Below the pieces are notes generated by a model. It searched no databases. It saw nothing but the letters and a program-made list of their open reading frames with translations, and was not told the DNA's origin. 64,000 nt of DNA, taken from Atopsyche davidsoni (lineage: Eukaryota; Arthropoda; Insecta; Trichoptera; Hydrobiosidae). Numbering within the stretch: position 1 is the first letter of the stretch; each line of letters begins with the position of its first letter. Below are positions 10,481 to 23,900 of this stretch, in pieces. The translations under genes and the position numbers were made by a program. The stretch covers positions 3,323,501 through 3,387,500 of the forward strand of contig JAILWY010000009.1 of the NCBI GenBank assembly GCA_022113835.1, in the 5' to 3' direction.

Positions 10481-11576
10481 ATGGATACGAAGGGATCAAT
10501 CAGAGATACCTCTGTGAGGATACTTCCTTCAGTGAAACTTCTGGAATTTGTATCTAACCTAAAATATCAAAATACCATGCCCACGACTATTGCTAGTTTT
10601 GTTAAAAAGGATAAAACAACATTAGAAAATTCGCATGTGAAATCGAAACAAGTTACTGAAACCAAATCAAAATCGTACTTAACAACTGAAGATTTTGAAA
10701 CATTGAAAAAAATTGTAAAGAAAACTGACATTCCTTCCGAGACCAATACCATTTATAAATCTACTGATTCCGATGTTACTGAATCTATATCGGATGAATT
10801 AGTACAAGATAAGAAGATTCAAAATAAGGTCGATGATTCAGATTGCAATGATAAACAGTATTTGTATCTCGATGATTTGGAGTGGATCAATTCATACCTA
10901 GAAGAAGTTAGAAACGATGGCGAGTCTATTTATTTACACGAACTTTTGGAAGGATGCGATATAGTATTGCCAGAGAATGAAACGATTAAGAGAAATCCAA
11001 TACTAGAGGCTCGGTGTGAGAAGTTGCGAAGAGAACAAATGAATAAAGCCTACAGAGCAATGACAAAAGGAGTGGACAATGTCAGAGTAAGACTCCCGGA
11101 AGATACGATTGCATATCAAAGTAAGTATAATTATTACATATTGTTTAATTAATGCTTGATTAGGTTTAATTTGTGCCTTTGTTAAATATTGCATTAATTG
11201 CTTAGCAAGTTAGCATCTTTTTATATGAAACACTAGTAGTAGTTACTTTGGATGCTTTATAATATAGCCAGTTGTACACTTGCAATGTTTTATTTTTTCA
11301 GTTAAACATCTCAACAAGCAATTGATAGCAGTCGGCCAGTTCCTGATATCAATATTTGCAGGATTCTTGTTCGGTTTCACTGGAGTGGAACTGATGATTG
11401 GTGGCCTGGACTTCGGTTTCCGCTTGCTCCTTGGCGTGATGTGTGCACTCATCATTGCCTTGGCGGAGATATACTTCTTGGCAAAGAAGTTGAACGAAGA
11501 ACAGATAATATCGGAGGATGTTCAGTTGGGAGGTCCTGCTGTCTTTCCGAATCTACCAAAGTTGCATAATGACTAG
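10481..11576 (+). CDS. TMEM199: TMEM199 / Vma12-like V-ATPase assembly factor
   Basis: TMEM199 is the animal counterpart of yeast Vma12, an ER membrane protein needed to assemble the V0 sector of the proton pump. Two exons, 10481-11120 and 11302-11576 (AAA|GTAAGT donor, TTTTTTCAG acceptor, phase 1), give 304 residues. The C-terminal third carries the family region: EARCEKLRREQMNKAYRAMT, then the helix pair QLIAVGQFLISIFAGFLFGF (about 220-246) and FRLLLGVMCALIIALAEIYF (about 253-273), then a short cytosolic tail. The N-terminal half is acidic and Ser/Thr-rich and makes it longer than human TMEM199 (208). The product name comes from this architecture. Start context is ACACAATGG. Confidence 0.75.
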
Positions 11577-11698
11577 AGTAAAAATTGAAAGTTGGAATTT
11601 TTATCTGTTTGCTTTTGCTGTATTCTTTTTTGTAATTTATTGCAAATATTTATATTTATAAGAATACACACTTTGTACTTGAATATTGTTGTATAAAA

Positions 11699-11723
11699 AA
11701 TAAAATATATTTTAACAAATAAA
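11699..11723 (+). terminator. poly(A) signals of TMEM199
   Basis: AATAAA occurs at 11699-11704 and again at 11718-11723, about 125-145 nt after the TMEM199 stop. These are the first canonical hexamers after the stop. If BLOC1S5 and TMEM199 share a transcript, this would end both. Confidence 0.6.
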
Positions 11724-13066
11724 CTAGAAGACTACAGTTAAACATTGATTATCTGGAGTGTCAATTATCTAAACTGCAATCAAATATAAATTTTAAGAAT
11801 TTAATTAAATTAGCTTTTCTATGCTATTTATAATGTGTCTTATTTTCAATATTAATATTGCTATTCTTTTATATAAATAATAATTCTTAAATACAAATAA
11901 AACCAATGAGTTGTTCACTTCCAATATCATTTTCATTTAATTTGTTAAGTAATTAATTCTGTTACGGGTAGTTTATGCTGAGTCGCAAAAGTAAAAATTA
12001 AAAAGCTGAAAACTCTTTGGGAAAAAAAATACCTTTTTATAAAAAAGCTTTTATTTTCATGAATAAAGTTGTATGACAAAATTAACAAAACGGTTTCTTA
12101 TTACAACCGCAACATGAATAACATGTTTCATTTTTAAAATGCATTATTTGTTAGAACAAAATTTATGTAAATAGCTTATTTGTTGCATGGCGTACTTACT
12201 GGTGTACCAGAAATATATTTAAGAGGTCTTAAAATAATGAAGTAACATCAAATGTATATTTTATATTAATATATTGAAAACATTCACAAACTGCAGTCAT
12301 TCCTTCAGCTGGCTTCCATTTGTAGATAAGGCCACATACATTCTCACAGATGCGACTTAATAATAGTACATAGGTATAGAATAAACATGAATAGAAAATT
12401 ATTTTCTTAGTGTTAGGTATGTCATAAGAAAATTAACACTGGCTGTGTTCTGTCAATGGTTATTGAAATTGTGCTAATGGGTACTCATGGTGAAGCAGGT
12501 TCATGTTCCTGAAAATGGACTTAAACAATAGCACATAATCACACCTTAATATTTTTAATCGCATGCACCAATATATCGGTACACCGGTCTTGTGCTTTCG
12601 TGTTGTGTGCTATATTTCAATTGGTAGTAATATTACAAAATAGTGAAAATAATTAAAAATATAATTGAGAGTTTAAAATTGTACAGAATCCAGGTGCCGA
12701 ATTTGATAGGAAATGAGATGAACATTTATTTATTTTAATGAAAGTGGCTGTTCTTATTATCTTCTGGAAATTTATATAAAATCAAGACGGTATTATATTT
12801 AATTTATTCATATTTCATGTGGCAAAATTGCAACTGATTTAGTTTGGTTTTGAGCCAATAAACTAAATATAGTAATCTGTAGCCGTTTGACATTTTTATT
12901 TATGTTTAAATCAACCCAAATAACATTAAAAAAATAATTGTATAACCAGCAACCAACATAAAGGCATACAAATGTTTAATATAAAAAGATAGAATATTTA
13001 TAGCAAGAATTTTTTTCTTATTTCAGTCAAATTTATTGAATACAGGTAACTTCTTTCTCGAATAAA

Positions 13067-13138
13067 ATGAGCAACAAGGTGGACTATGATTCAATGCTGA
13101 GACAACCACAGATCAAGACAGCTTTGGAAATTAAGTAG
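13067..13138 (+). CDS. possible 23-residue small ORF or gene scrap
   Basis: An ATG-to-TAG frame encodes 23 residues of balanced, hydrophilic composition (MSNKVDYDSMLRQPQIKTAL then EIK). A splice-acceptor-like TTATTTCAG lies about 40 nt upstream, before TCAAATTTATTG. The peptide looks more like a real protein end than random AT-rich translation. I do not recognise it; it may be a retrocopy remnant or chance. Confidence 0.2.
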   Translation: MSNKVDYDSMLRQPQIKTALEIK

Positions 13139-14905
13139 AAGAGTTACTTGATTTATTATAACCTTTTATCTTTATTGTGAATAGACTTTTTAGAAATAAT
13201 AATTTTTTTTTTCTGTGCTGAGAATACTTGTGCAGCTGCTTAAAGCCTGACTTGAGCTGAAAAGCTCCAACAAACGCAGAGTATATATAAATATATATCA
13301 AACAACCAATTGTTAGAATACATATAATCATATGGAATTTTATTTTGAGCCCTCCAAAAATATATAGTAACTAATATGAACTTATTATATATAGTGTTTT
13401 ATCCAAAAAATATCTTCATATATCAATCACATACGTGTGCGTTATTCAAAACTCACGGTATATCCCGTAAACGGATGACTGTTTTTAAGCCATGAGTGTT
13501 GAAAATAACGTCTATAGCCATTTTCAATATATTTGGTTTTATTAGCACTATCGGTTCGTTATTATCATATTCTCTTATAACAACAAATTCAGTTCTATTT
13601 CGCTAATCCGAAACGAGGCTATTGTAAGATTACTAGACCATATCTTGTAACTAAGTGTACCTGTTTTATCAACAAAACTGTTGGTGTGTCATGTGACAAA
13701 AATTGTTAGATTATTCAACTGCAGATTAACGATAGAGAACTGAACGCTAAACTTACATTAATAAGAACTTGCCAGCACAATATTGTGGCGTGAAGAACGC
13801 CGCAAAGCAACAACAGTACAATATCATTCTGAATGCATATATTAAATGCAGAAAATATTATTTCAAAATCAGTCATAAGTATAAAGACCACAATTGCCTT
13901 AGCAGAATTAAAAGCGCTAAGATTTTTCGAAAAAAATCATCATTAAAGTATTTAAATTATAAAGAAAAGTAATACAAATTTAAAAGCAATATAAGCTTAA
14001 ATATAATGTTATAAATGACACAATCACTATACTAGTAAATCATTATTAAATAATTAATGTACTTTATAAACATTGAAATATATCATGTAGATATTATAAC
14101 ATAGAATATACTAGTTCAAATACGGTTATTTTTTTCTTATATGTAGTAGATAAACATGACATAAATCTATATAGTATATAAAAAAATTAAGGATATTGAA
14201 AATTAGGCAACGATTGTGCTCATAAGACAATAGTACTTTTGCTATTCTAAAATGATGAAGATTGTGACGCTTTAACAGTTTTATCAATCAATACATTAAT
14301 GAATAGGTAACATAGCCATATGAAGATAATGCGTACACAATTACAAAATCAATCCAAAAACCATTCAGAAATATTCACATTTAGAAAATTAGCCTTGCCA
14401 TAAGTCGAAATTTAATAAATAAATAAGACATGGAAACTGTTTTACCAATAACACAAACGTAGCTTTTATACAAGGATGGTAAATTTTTTAATCTATATAC
14501 ATGCGACATATTAAATATGAATCTAAAACTAGCTTTTAAGCAAATAATATTTAATTTAACTGTAAAATTGAATATTATATTTTAAAAGAAATTAAATTAT
14601 ACTTTTTTAAATGTGCTACTACTAGGCTTCTTAAATAAAATATCTATTATAAAAACCAATATTTTACATAATGGATATTGACTATAGATTTTTTTATAAT
14701 CATCTCTGGTAACTAGAGCATGTCATGCGACTTGTTATATCTAGTATAAAAATTATATGTATTGTTATTGATAAGACAGAATATCTATCTATCTATTTTG
14801 CCGTTTGTAAAGGCAACAAAAATAAACATTCAATTTCACTATTGTGTGTTGTCCATAATATCCTATGGAGGGTTACACGTAAAGTATCTTTGTTAGCAAA
14901 ATGAC

Positions 14906-14911
14906 TTTATT
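14906..14911 (-). terminator. first poly(A) signal after the scramblase stop
   Basis: AATAAA on the minus strand lies about 84 nt after the scramblase stop codon. It is the nearest canonical hexamer I found, but AT-rich sequence further left offers others, so the true 3' end may be longer. Confidence 0.45.
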
Positions 14912-14994
14912 TATATTTATCAAAAAAACAATTATTCAATTCACTTATTTTTGGCATTTACTTCATGACATTTCACGGCCGGAAGACATCTGGA

Positions 14995-17900
14995 CTAGAA
15001 GATCATTCCTGGACGATCACTTTCTTGATTGGCCGACTTTTCAAAGAACATAATATCCTGAAAATTGAAAATATATAAATCAAAACAACATCTAAAATTA
15101 TGAATTTATCTATTCCAAATAGTTACAAACAAATAAAATTTAAATCATTATTATATTTGCGATTTTTGAGTTTATACATGTTTCCGTCATCATCCAGACC
15201 GAATGATATAAGTTATAAAGATGTATAATTAAATTTAAAATAATCGTAGATCTACACTAGCCCAAATCCCAAAATTGACAATATTGCATAATATTAAATT
15301 TACATGTTTTTCATAAAAATTTGGTAAGTAATCAATATAGTTAAATTACACTGTTTATTCATTTTCAAAGCATATCAATGGCAGAAAGACAAAAAGAGGT
15401 AATTTACAGAATACAATTGTTAAAATAAAAAGAAGAATCAATTGTAGGCTAAATGGTATTAATGAGTTACTGGCTCTCTGCTTTCGATATATTATTTTAA
15501 TTATTAATAATCCTGAGGTCCCAGGGAAGAATAACCTATGTTAATGTTGATGTCATTCTATGTTTATGGTGATTTTAAAACTGTGTATAGCGAAATGGTT
15601 TAATTCTAAGGTTATAAGATAAGAGTGAGTTCACAACAAGAAAATTTCCTTTTCAATCATCAAATTGATAAAAGTTTGGTTCTAAAGCTCATTTTATAAA
15701 TAATGACTATTCTAATTAACAAATATATATAGACAATAAATTTCTTACAAAATGCTATGTGAGCTCACTCACTCCAGATACTTAATAAAATTAAGATATA
15801 CTACAGCAAGATATCCCATGACCAATAGAACTTAGGAGGTAAACCAATGTAAATTATCAAAAGAGTTTTCATTAACATATGACCATTATCCAAGTCTGGA
15901 AATTCAAGGAGAGATGCTGTACAAGGGGAATGGTTGTAAAATAAAGCATGCATTTCCAAAAACACACTACACAGTCAGTTGTAAGAAAAACAATTAATAC
16001 AGTAATCCCCAACTTATTAAGTCTTACCAATGACAAGAATAATACGTTTTTTTATGAGATTACAGAGATTTTTTGTGAGAAAACAGACTTTTCGTAATTA
16101 ATTCAAAGTCAGGCTCTGAGTCGTTGAATTTACTTGTCCCCTCTATGTGGCTGAAAAGTTGAATCAGGAGTATTAGATAATATTATAATGATTCATACGA
16201 CTTTGACTATTTGGACATTATGACATATGAGTTTTTAGGTTTTTTTGTTCATGAGATTGTAGGGATGCCTGATTGAAGCTATTTAACAGACAATAATATT
16301 TAAGTGGAGAGATGTGCCACACAAGATTCATCCTGGTGTCCACATGAAAAATCCGATCGGAACTATTATTGATGATGGAACAGGATGTAGATTTTTAATA
16401 TAATTATGACATAATAAGAAGGATTACTGCACTGCGATAGATGTGGTAAATGACAAGCAACACGAGGAATTATAATTTTCAAACAGATTTCCAAATTACT
16501 GGGTAAGAGCCCTATACTATTACTTATAATACGTAAGAATCAGTCTATTGAACCTTAGATATCTGGATTCCGTTGAAAATTATAAAAGAATTACGTAATT
16601 TCCAGTATTCTCAAATGCGCCCAAAACAATAAGTCCTGGAAAATAATAAAAATCATAGGAATTGTTACACTATAAGCTTGCTACAACACAAGGCACTTTT
16701 AACAAATTACAGAGAATAAGGTAACACTCAGTATGTGAGACGTGCAAAGAGATTTGTGTTACATCAGAGATAAAAAAAATATTTTAATATTTTAAATAAA
16801 CTAAATTGATAATATTACTTTTTTCGGCTTCTATTGATTTGTTTGGAAGAATATAAGCTGTTAAACTTACTATGAGGAAGCAGGCCCCGAGAAGCACCGC
16901 CTTCATCCTGACATCGAGATCCATTGGGAATGTAATGCCAAAGTAGTCAGAATCGGTGAACATCTCCCTCAGAAGACCAGACCACTGCTTGGTTATTTTT
17001 CCGACTTGCGTCTCACCGTCGCTGGAGAGAACCTGAAATCAACATCAATTTTTTATTAACCCTAAAGAAGATTTAAAAAAAGTTACTTTTAAATAAATAT
17101 ATTCATTTAAAATTTAATCATGTTTTTCAATTTAAAAAAAAAAGAATTTATTTTATTATTTAATTTAGTTTGGGCAAAAATCTAAGCTGTTATCTTCTGG
17201 CAGACTGTTCTAGACTGTAAGTTAAATTGGTTGCCTAAAGTTGCATAAAAAAATGTGCATACTATGTAGAAAAATGAATATTGATTTTAAAAAATTATTT
17301 TGAAGTGTTCTCTAAAGTAATTAAAAAAGAGCTTTTCAATAATAATAGTAAAGTAAGTAAAGTAAAAGTAATATTCTTACTTGAAATTCAATATCTCCGC
17401 ACATGGAAAACCTACAGACTGGTCCCTCAATCTTCAGGACAACTTCTCCACGCTCATTCTTGACACTGAAAGATGGTTTGAAGATGGACCACTCCTGCTC
17501 TACCGTGCCGATGACATTTCCGGGTGGTGAAGATATTTCCATTGACTGGAGGCAACAGGGGAAGCAGCAAGACTCGCAGGCCAAGGGGCGCTGGATATTT
17601 ATGACCTGAATTTTAAAAATACCAGTGTCAGGTGAAACGTTTGAGAGTGAAATTGCTGAAGCCAATAGTGTAATGTAATCACGGTCAGAAGCCTCTGAAG
17701 AGATAAACAAGAAGATAGTCTTGGCTACCAAATGCTTCTTTATCTTCTGAAGAATGAGACGCGAACTATACAAGACACTCACCTAGGAAACGTGGATGCT
17801 TATATGTACAGCGAGATGCACTGGAGTATGACAGTGTTGAGCACGGACCACTGGCTCATATACTGCAGGTTGTTTAGACCTTTAATTTAGACTAGGATGA

Positions 17901-20900
17901 TAATGATGGTCTAAATTTACAATTATGCTTCAGACTACAAGATTGATTTTTCTGGAGAATCATAATTTACTGCGTGTTGATGTGTGATTGCAGATGCATA
18001 AATTGCCGTTATGCTGACCTAAATAATTTAGTCCAACACATGGAGACCTTTAACTTTGATATAATAGCGCCTTATCATTTTGTGTTTACTAAATCTAATC
18101 ATATTAACGGAATTTACGTTGCAAACCATGATATCACATTCTTACATACCAAATGAGCTATAAACAGTCCTAGATAAATCATCCAGCATTCAGCTCGGAG
18201 GAAACAGAATAACTACAATTTTCATTCATGTCGAAGATAAAACAAAGTCGAAGATAAACAACCGTGTTTATCACCTATAAGGGTGATGGCAAGAGATTAT
18301 AGTATTTTACTTACTTGGTTCTGAAAGTTGTCGAGTATTTTCATTTCAAAGGGCCTCATAGGACCGCAGCAGTTACGAGTACAGCAATCATTGTCCTCCA
18401 CAGCATAGTAAACTTTCTGGCCGACGCTATTCTTTATTGTGAACTTGTTGTTGGTTTCAAAGCCGGTGATCACCTCCAAGAGTTCAACCTTTTGATGAAC
18501 GAGCAGCTGATCAATCGTAGAAAGGTATTCGAGACCCGGAGGGCAATTCGAAAGCCCCTGTGGTATATTCATCCAACCACCTATAAAAAAAACGAAACGT
18601 CAGGGTTTATAAAAATTAAATATTTAATTTTAGTGGCATCAATATACTAGTGAGTTCTATTATGTAAGACTCAGAAGTTAGATTGAGCAGCTCACCAGCA
18701 GCGTTAAGTGCATAAACGGCTTCTCCCTTGACCACTCATGAGATGATGAATGAAAATAACTGAAAGTGAGGGTATACCTTACAAGGCTGTGATATTCAAC
18801 GGATGCTTGTCATGTGTTAAGCAGTATGTGTTTTTTAAATTATAATAAAGTAGTGGAGATCATTACTCGATTTAAATAACAATAATAAGAAAAGTTAACA
18901 TGTAACACTTTTAAATGCTTAAATTTTCTAAGAATAATTAATAAAAATCTAAGAATAATTGCATATACAACAGAGTTTGACTCTTATATGGATTTCAAAT
19001 CACAAATATACATTTTTGACATAATTATAAAGTATCATTACAACTTCATACTAAAATTCAATTGATACAGTGTAATCTATAAGATTCATGCAAATATATA
19101 TAAATAATGTATAAAAAAATTGCTTTTCAGATTTTTTATCTTATAAAAAGTTCTTGGTTTTGTTATTGACCATCTAAAAATAATAAAAAGAGTATTTTAT
19201 GCAATATTCAATATATTTTATAGTATGTGTTTTATCAACATTACAAGCACAAGTCCCAGTATCCCAGTGGCATGCAGTGCATATGCATAATCTACTGCAT
19301 TTCGACTCCATTTTCATTTACACTGCCAGTGTGTAAAATCAAAATTCATTGTTTAGTTTGATATACAGTGACATGCGGTGAGTTTTGATATTAAGAGCTA
19401 GAATATCCTGTATTATGTCTCAAATAAAATTTTAAAAAACAGTGCCATGCCCAACAGTTTCATAAATTAACCACATTCTCAATCAGTCTTGCGTACATTG
19501 CATGCCGTCATCGCATATCACTGGTATATGTATATAAATACATTTACACAAGATGCTAAGATCTGGCATGCTTAGAAATATAAGCAATATTCACAATGTT
19601 TGGTGCAGGTCGGCTGTGCTATGTTCTTATGATGAATTAGGAACCAAACTGGTGTCCTTGCAATTTGCCAATAACGCATGAAAAAAAATTACTCTGCGTT
19701 ATGTTTAAAGAACTATTTATTATAAATCCGCTTCAATCTAAAAGCATCGTTCCATAATTTAAAGTCATTAATTATTAATACATGTTTTATTGCTTGAATA
19801 TAACCCGACTACCAAACTTGAAATATTGGAAACAGAACGAGGAAGTAATAATCACCTTTATTATTGAGAAAAGTTACTTTAAAACCACAAGTTTATTACA
19901 ATATAAATTTAAACAAATGATTTAATTATTACAATCTTTACCTTTGTAGATTATTTGTAAAAGAAGTTATTTCTGCTTTGAGAATAATCAACTTGAATTA
20001 TACAACAAGTTCACAGGTTTCGCCTGCTGTAGTAGATAATTTATTTGTTGGGAGCCGTAATATCAATTTTTGGCTTTAAAGAAACTAAATTGATGTGAGA
20101 TTTTAGATCGTGCCATATTTTGAGTTTTCATAGTTATGTGCTGCATTCTGAGATCCAATTTCCTGGGTATTTTCAGATAGACACACTTCCGGAATTAAAA
20201 TGTTGGAATAATAATAAAAAATTGATACATGCATTGCATTATATATGAAAAAAATGCAATGTGTAACATTAAGAAAATGAATTAGCTATTTTATTATTAC
20301 AGTACACATTCTCTGTCTTATCAGTTCATATGTTCTGTCTCGGCTGTATTCCAACTTCATTCAGAGATATAAGAGGTAAATATTTATTTTTGTGTCAGTT
20401 TCTAAGCACACCACAATAATGTCTAATTACATTTTCCATTTAAATATATAATGGTTTAGGTAAACAGATTTATTATTTAGTTTAAAAGAAAATAACATTA
20501 AATATTAAATGAACAAACTGTACCAAAAATAACCTATTAATTTGATATTTAATTTAATTTTTAATTTTGAGGACAGGAATATTTTTAAGTACTAAATCAG
20601 TCACGTACTAAATAATTTTTTTAAACTTTGTCAAAAAATGTGTTTTTCAGTGTGATATTAATAGTATATTCATAGGTTTTAGGAGCCGTAATTATAGATA
20701 ATTTGGTTTCTTGGGTTCCAAGCTGCTTGAAGTTTTTTTTTGTCCTCTGACGTTTTGGTTCCCGTGCTATGACAAAAATGTCGGAAGATAAAAAAAAATT
20801 CAAGCAGCTCAACACCCAAGAAATTAAATTATCTATAATTACGGCTCCGCAAAACCTAATATCAATAGATTTGTATTCAATATGCTAATGACAAATCAGA

Positions 20901-23900
20901 ATTTGTGCAATCAGCTCAGGCAAGAATAAAATTTATGAACAATCCTGTTTTCATTTCAAGATCTTTTTTTCCAAATCCATGACACGTTTTTATTTATACA
21001 CGAAAGTAATGATTTAACAATTTGAGTCTTTCAGAATCTCAAGGATGGAATCAATCAGTGTTCATTTGACGGTAGCAAAAGTTGCTTCTGATAATAATGT
21101 ATATTCTTTTCTACCTGACTGATAGAATTTATCTTTAGTTGCAATGAAGAGACAATTAAATACGGCCGATATTATTTTATAATCACTTTTGGGTATTTTC
21201 CATGTCATTTCAAATTTTTGTGTTTCCAAAGTTTCAACTTCAGCATTTGAGTTTTCATCAGAGGATGATGGTAAATAAAAATAAGTCACAGTAAGAAAAT
21301 TTCAATTGAAAAATTAATGGAATAATTTTTTAAAATAATTAAACATACATTACTATACTTAAAAATAATTATTCACAATATACTGACCAGCCGATACCGT
21401 AGAATGAGTGCCATATGAGAAGGCTTGTAGAAATAGAAATAGCAATGAATACTGAAGAGAATAGTGGAATATTCAATATATCCGAATTTTTAAATATTTA
21501 TTTAAAAATATTTAGCTAAACATCCTGTACATTAAACGATAAGAGAAACCCTTTTTTCGAAAAGCAGGTAAGATTCGAACCTATTACCCCTAGCTAAAGT
21601 GATTTGGTGCCTTGATCTTTCCAACCACCATGGTTGAAAATCAAGGAAGAGTTTAAAGTAACAAAAAAATACAAGGATTTTTTCCAAAATTTCATGAGTG
21701 AACCATTTATATATAGATTTTGAAAATAAACCTATTAAAAGAAAAAATCTAGAGATCCCGCCACCCATCCCAGAAATTATGGTTAGCAAAAATACAATCA
21801 TGACAATAAGAAGTAAATGTAACAACTAGATAAAATTAGATAACATTAAAATTAAAATTTTATTGGATTCGTTTCAATTTTATGTAACCATATTTTCATT
21901 TAAATAAATAAAATTATTAAAAAAGTCAAATTCAATATTTTATAACTACATACTATAACCATACAATTTTGTAAAATATTGATGGTAAGAAATTTTTCAT
22001 CTATTTGCATATTTGTACAAAATTTTACAGTTTTTATTGTGATATTTAAAATGAACTTTTGAAAAAAAAAAAAATTGTTATCCACACAAAGTTTTGATTT
22101 ATTCTATCTTTTACATTGAGGGCTAAGTGGGTATAAAAAATATAATTGTATGACGTGTGACTATGAAAAATTGTTGCAAAATACTAATCTAACTGTGCAT
22201 CATGCATGTTGACATATAAATGTACTTCCTATGAAACATCACATCTAGCGGACTTTTACATAATTCTTCACGAAACACGGACACTGAAACAAATGACTAC
22301 AGTAACAAAGAGTTTGTTCGGACACAGAACATCCTCTCTAATAGACGAAACATGACTTAAAATTGAGAACAAGTACAATCATAATTACCTTGGGGATATA
22401 AATAGATCAATATCTGTATACGGACCTCTACATTGATCGATTATACTGTAAAAAAATATAAGTTCAATTAAAAAGCAGGTTTATTCGTGTAAATATAAGA
22501 GTTAAAATTAAATAAAACAGAAACGTTTTCCAGCTATCTATAACCTGTTCTAAAAAAACAATTTTTTTAATAGTTTTAAATGAGGTTTTTTATTGCACTC
22601 ATTTTTCCTCGTTTCACATGGTGTTACAAAATGTGTTGTCTGGAAAAACTGAATATTCTGAGATAGTTGAAAGATGAAAGTCTGAATGTGTAAAACCATT
22701 TACTGCAATAAATTTCCAAAAATTAACGTTGAAAATAAAAATAAAAATCAAAACCATAGAAATTAATCCAAGATACATTAGCAGGTTTTGGTGGCCATTT
22801 TAATAAACTTAAACTTTTAAGTCGTTTAAGTTGTGCATCTGATGATGACCTGGTTATAAGGTCGAAACTAGTAATGCAAATAATAAAATAAACTCAATGT
22901 GAAGATATAAATAAAAAGTTACTTATTTCATTATATTAATGGATCTTCACCATGCAAATGCCTTGTCCCTCAACAACATTAATAAACTTAATTGTGATTA
23001 TTTGTCTGATAGTACTGAAACTATTTTCATGTAACAATATATTTTTTTAAGTTGAAACTGCTTTTTATTTTTTAAATTTAAATGCATGCATATATAGTAT
23101 ATAGATATAAATGTGGATTGTCATTGTTGGGTGTAATCTAGCAGAAAAGCTTGAGAATTTAAAGACTGATATTTTATAACCGATAGAGACTAATAGTTTA
23201 TTAAAATATCATAAAATAGATTATAAAAAATAATAAACTAATGAGTAAATATAATTTAAATTTGGTTTGTAGATGGTAACTCATGCTTTTCTGTTAATAT
23301 TTACTAATGCAATAATTCTGTAAATATAATATGATTTATATACTTTAGAATCGATCGAGGTTATCTTTATCCAAAGGTTATTTTAATATCGTAAGCTCAT
23401 GCTAAGAATAATACAAACGTAAACAAATAACCTACAAATCACAGTGTAATCATTTTAAAGCAATGAACAAAGATTTATGCAATGAAGAATTTATAAAAGT
23501 GCCTTAACATATTCAAGGGCATAAAGCCAAACATCAAAATTGGAAAGCAGACAGTGGAACAGGTGGTCATAGTCTCCACAGGTCTAAGGAGTTTTGGCTT
23601 GGGTTGGAGCCTGGGACCGTAATATTTCTGTTGGGACCTCATGGTCAGTAAACAACTGTGACATCCACTAGACCGTGAAACAATTGATTCATTGTCATAT
23701 TTTTGTTGCAGAATTGTAAAGACATGTTTTGCTTTAAACATAGTAATTATCAAGGTAAGAAATTGTCAAATATAATTTAGCAAAAAATACTATTGCATGA
23801 AAATTTATCAAGTTTTATAGATGTTTGGTTTTTATTTTATGAATTTATTTCTTGATTAGGTATTTTTCAACTCAATATAGTTCAAGGCAAAACATATTAC

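Larger units (their letters stand above)
11724..14994. other. AT-rich intergenic between convergent genes
   Basis: Between the TMEM199 end (plus) and the scramblase end (minus) I see AT-rich sequence without a recognisable gene. One short frame with codon-like character lies at 13067-13138 and is listed separately. Several AATAAA/TTTATT hexamers are expected by composition. Confidence 0.5.

Noticed and set aside
17336..17782. 148-codon frame extending scramblase exon 4 upstream
   Set aside because: The first part is intron: a clear TTCAG acceptor at 17606 joins in phase with exon 3, and the family sequence begins there.
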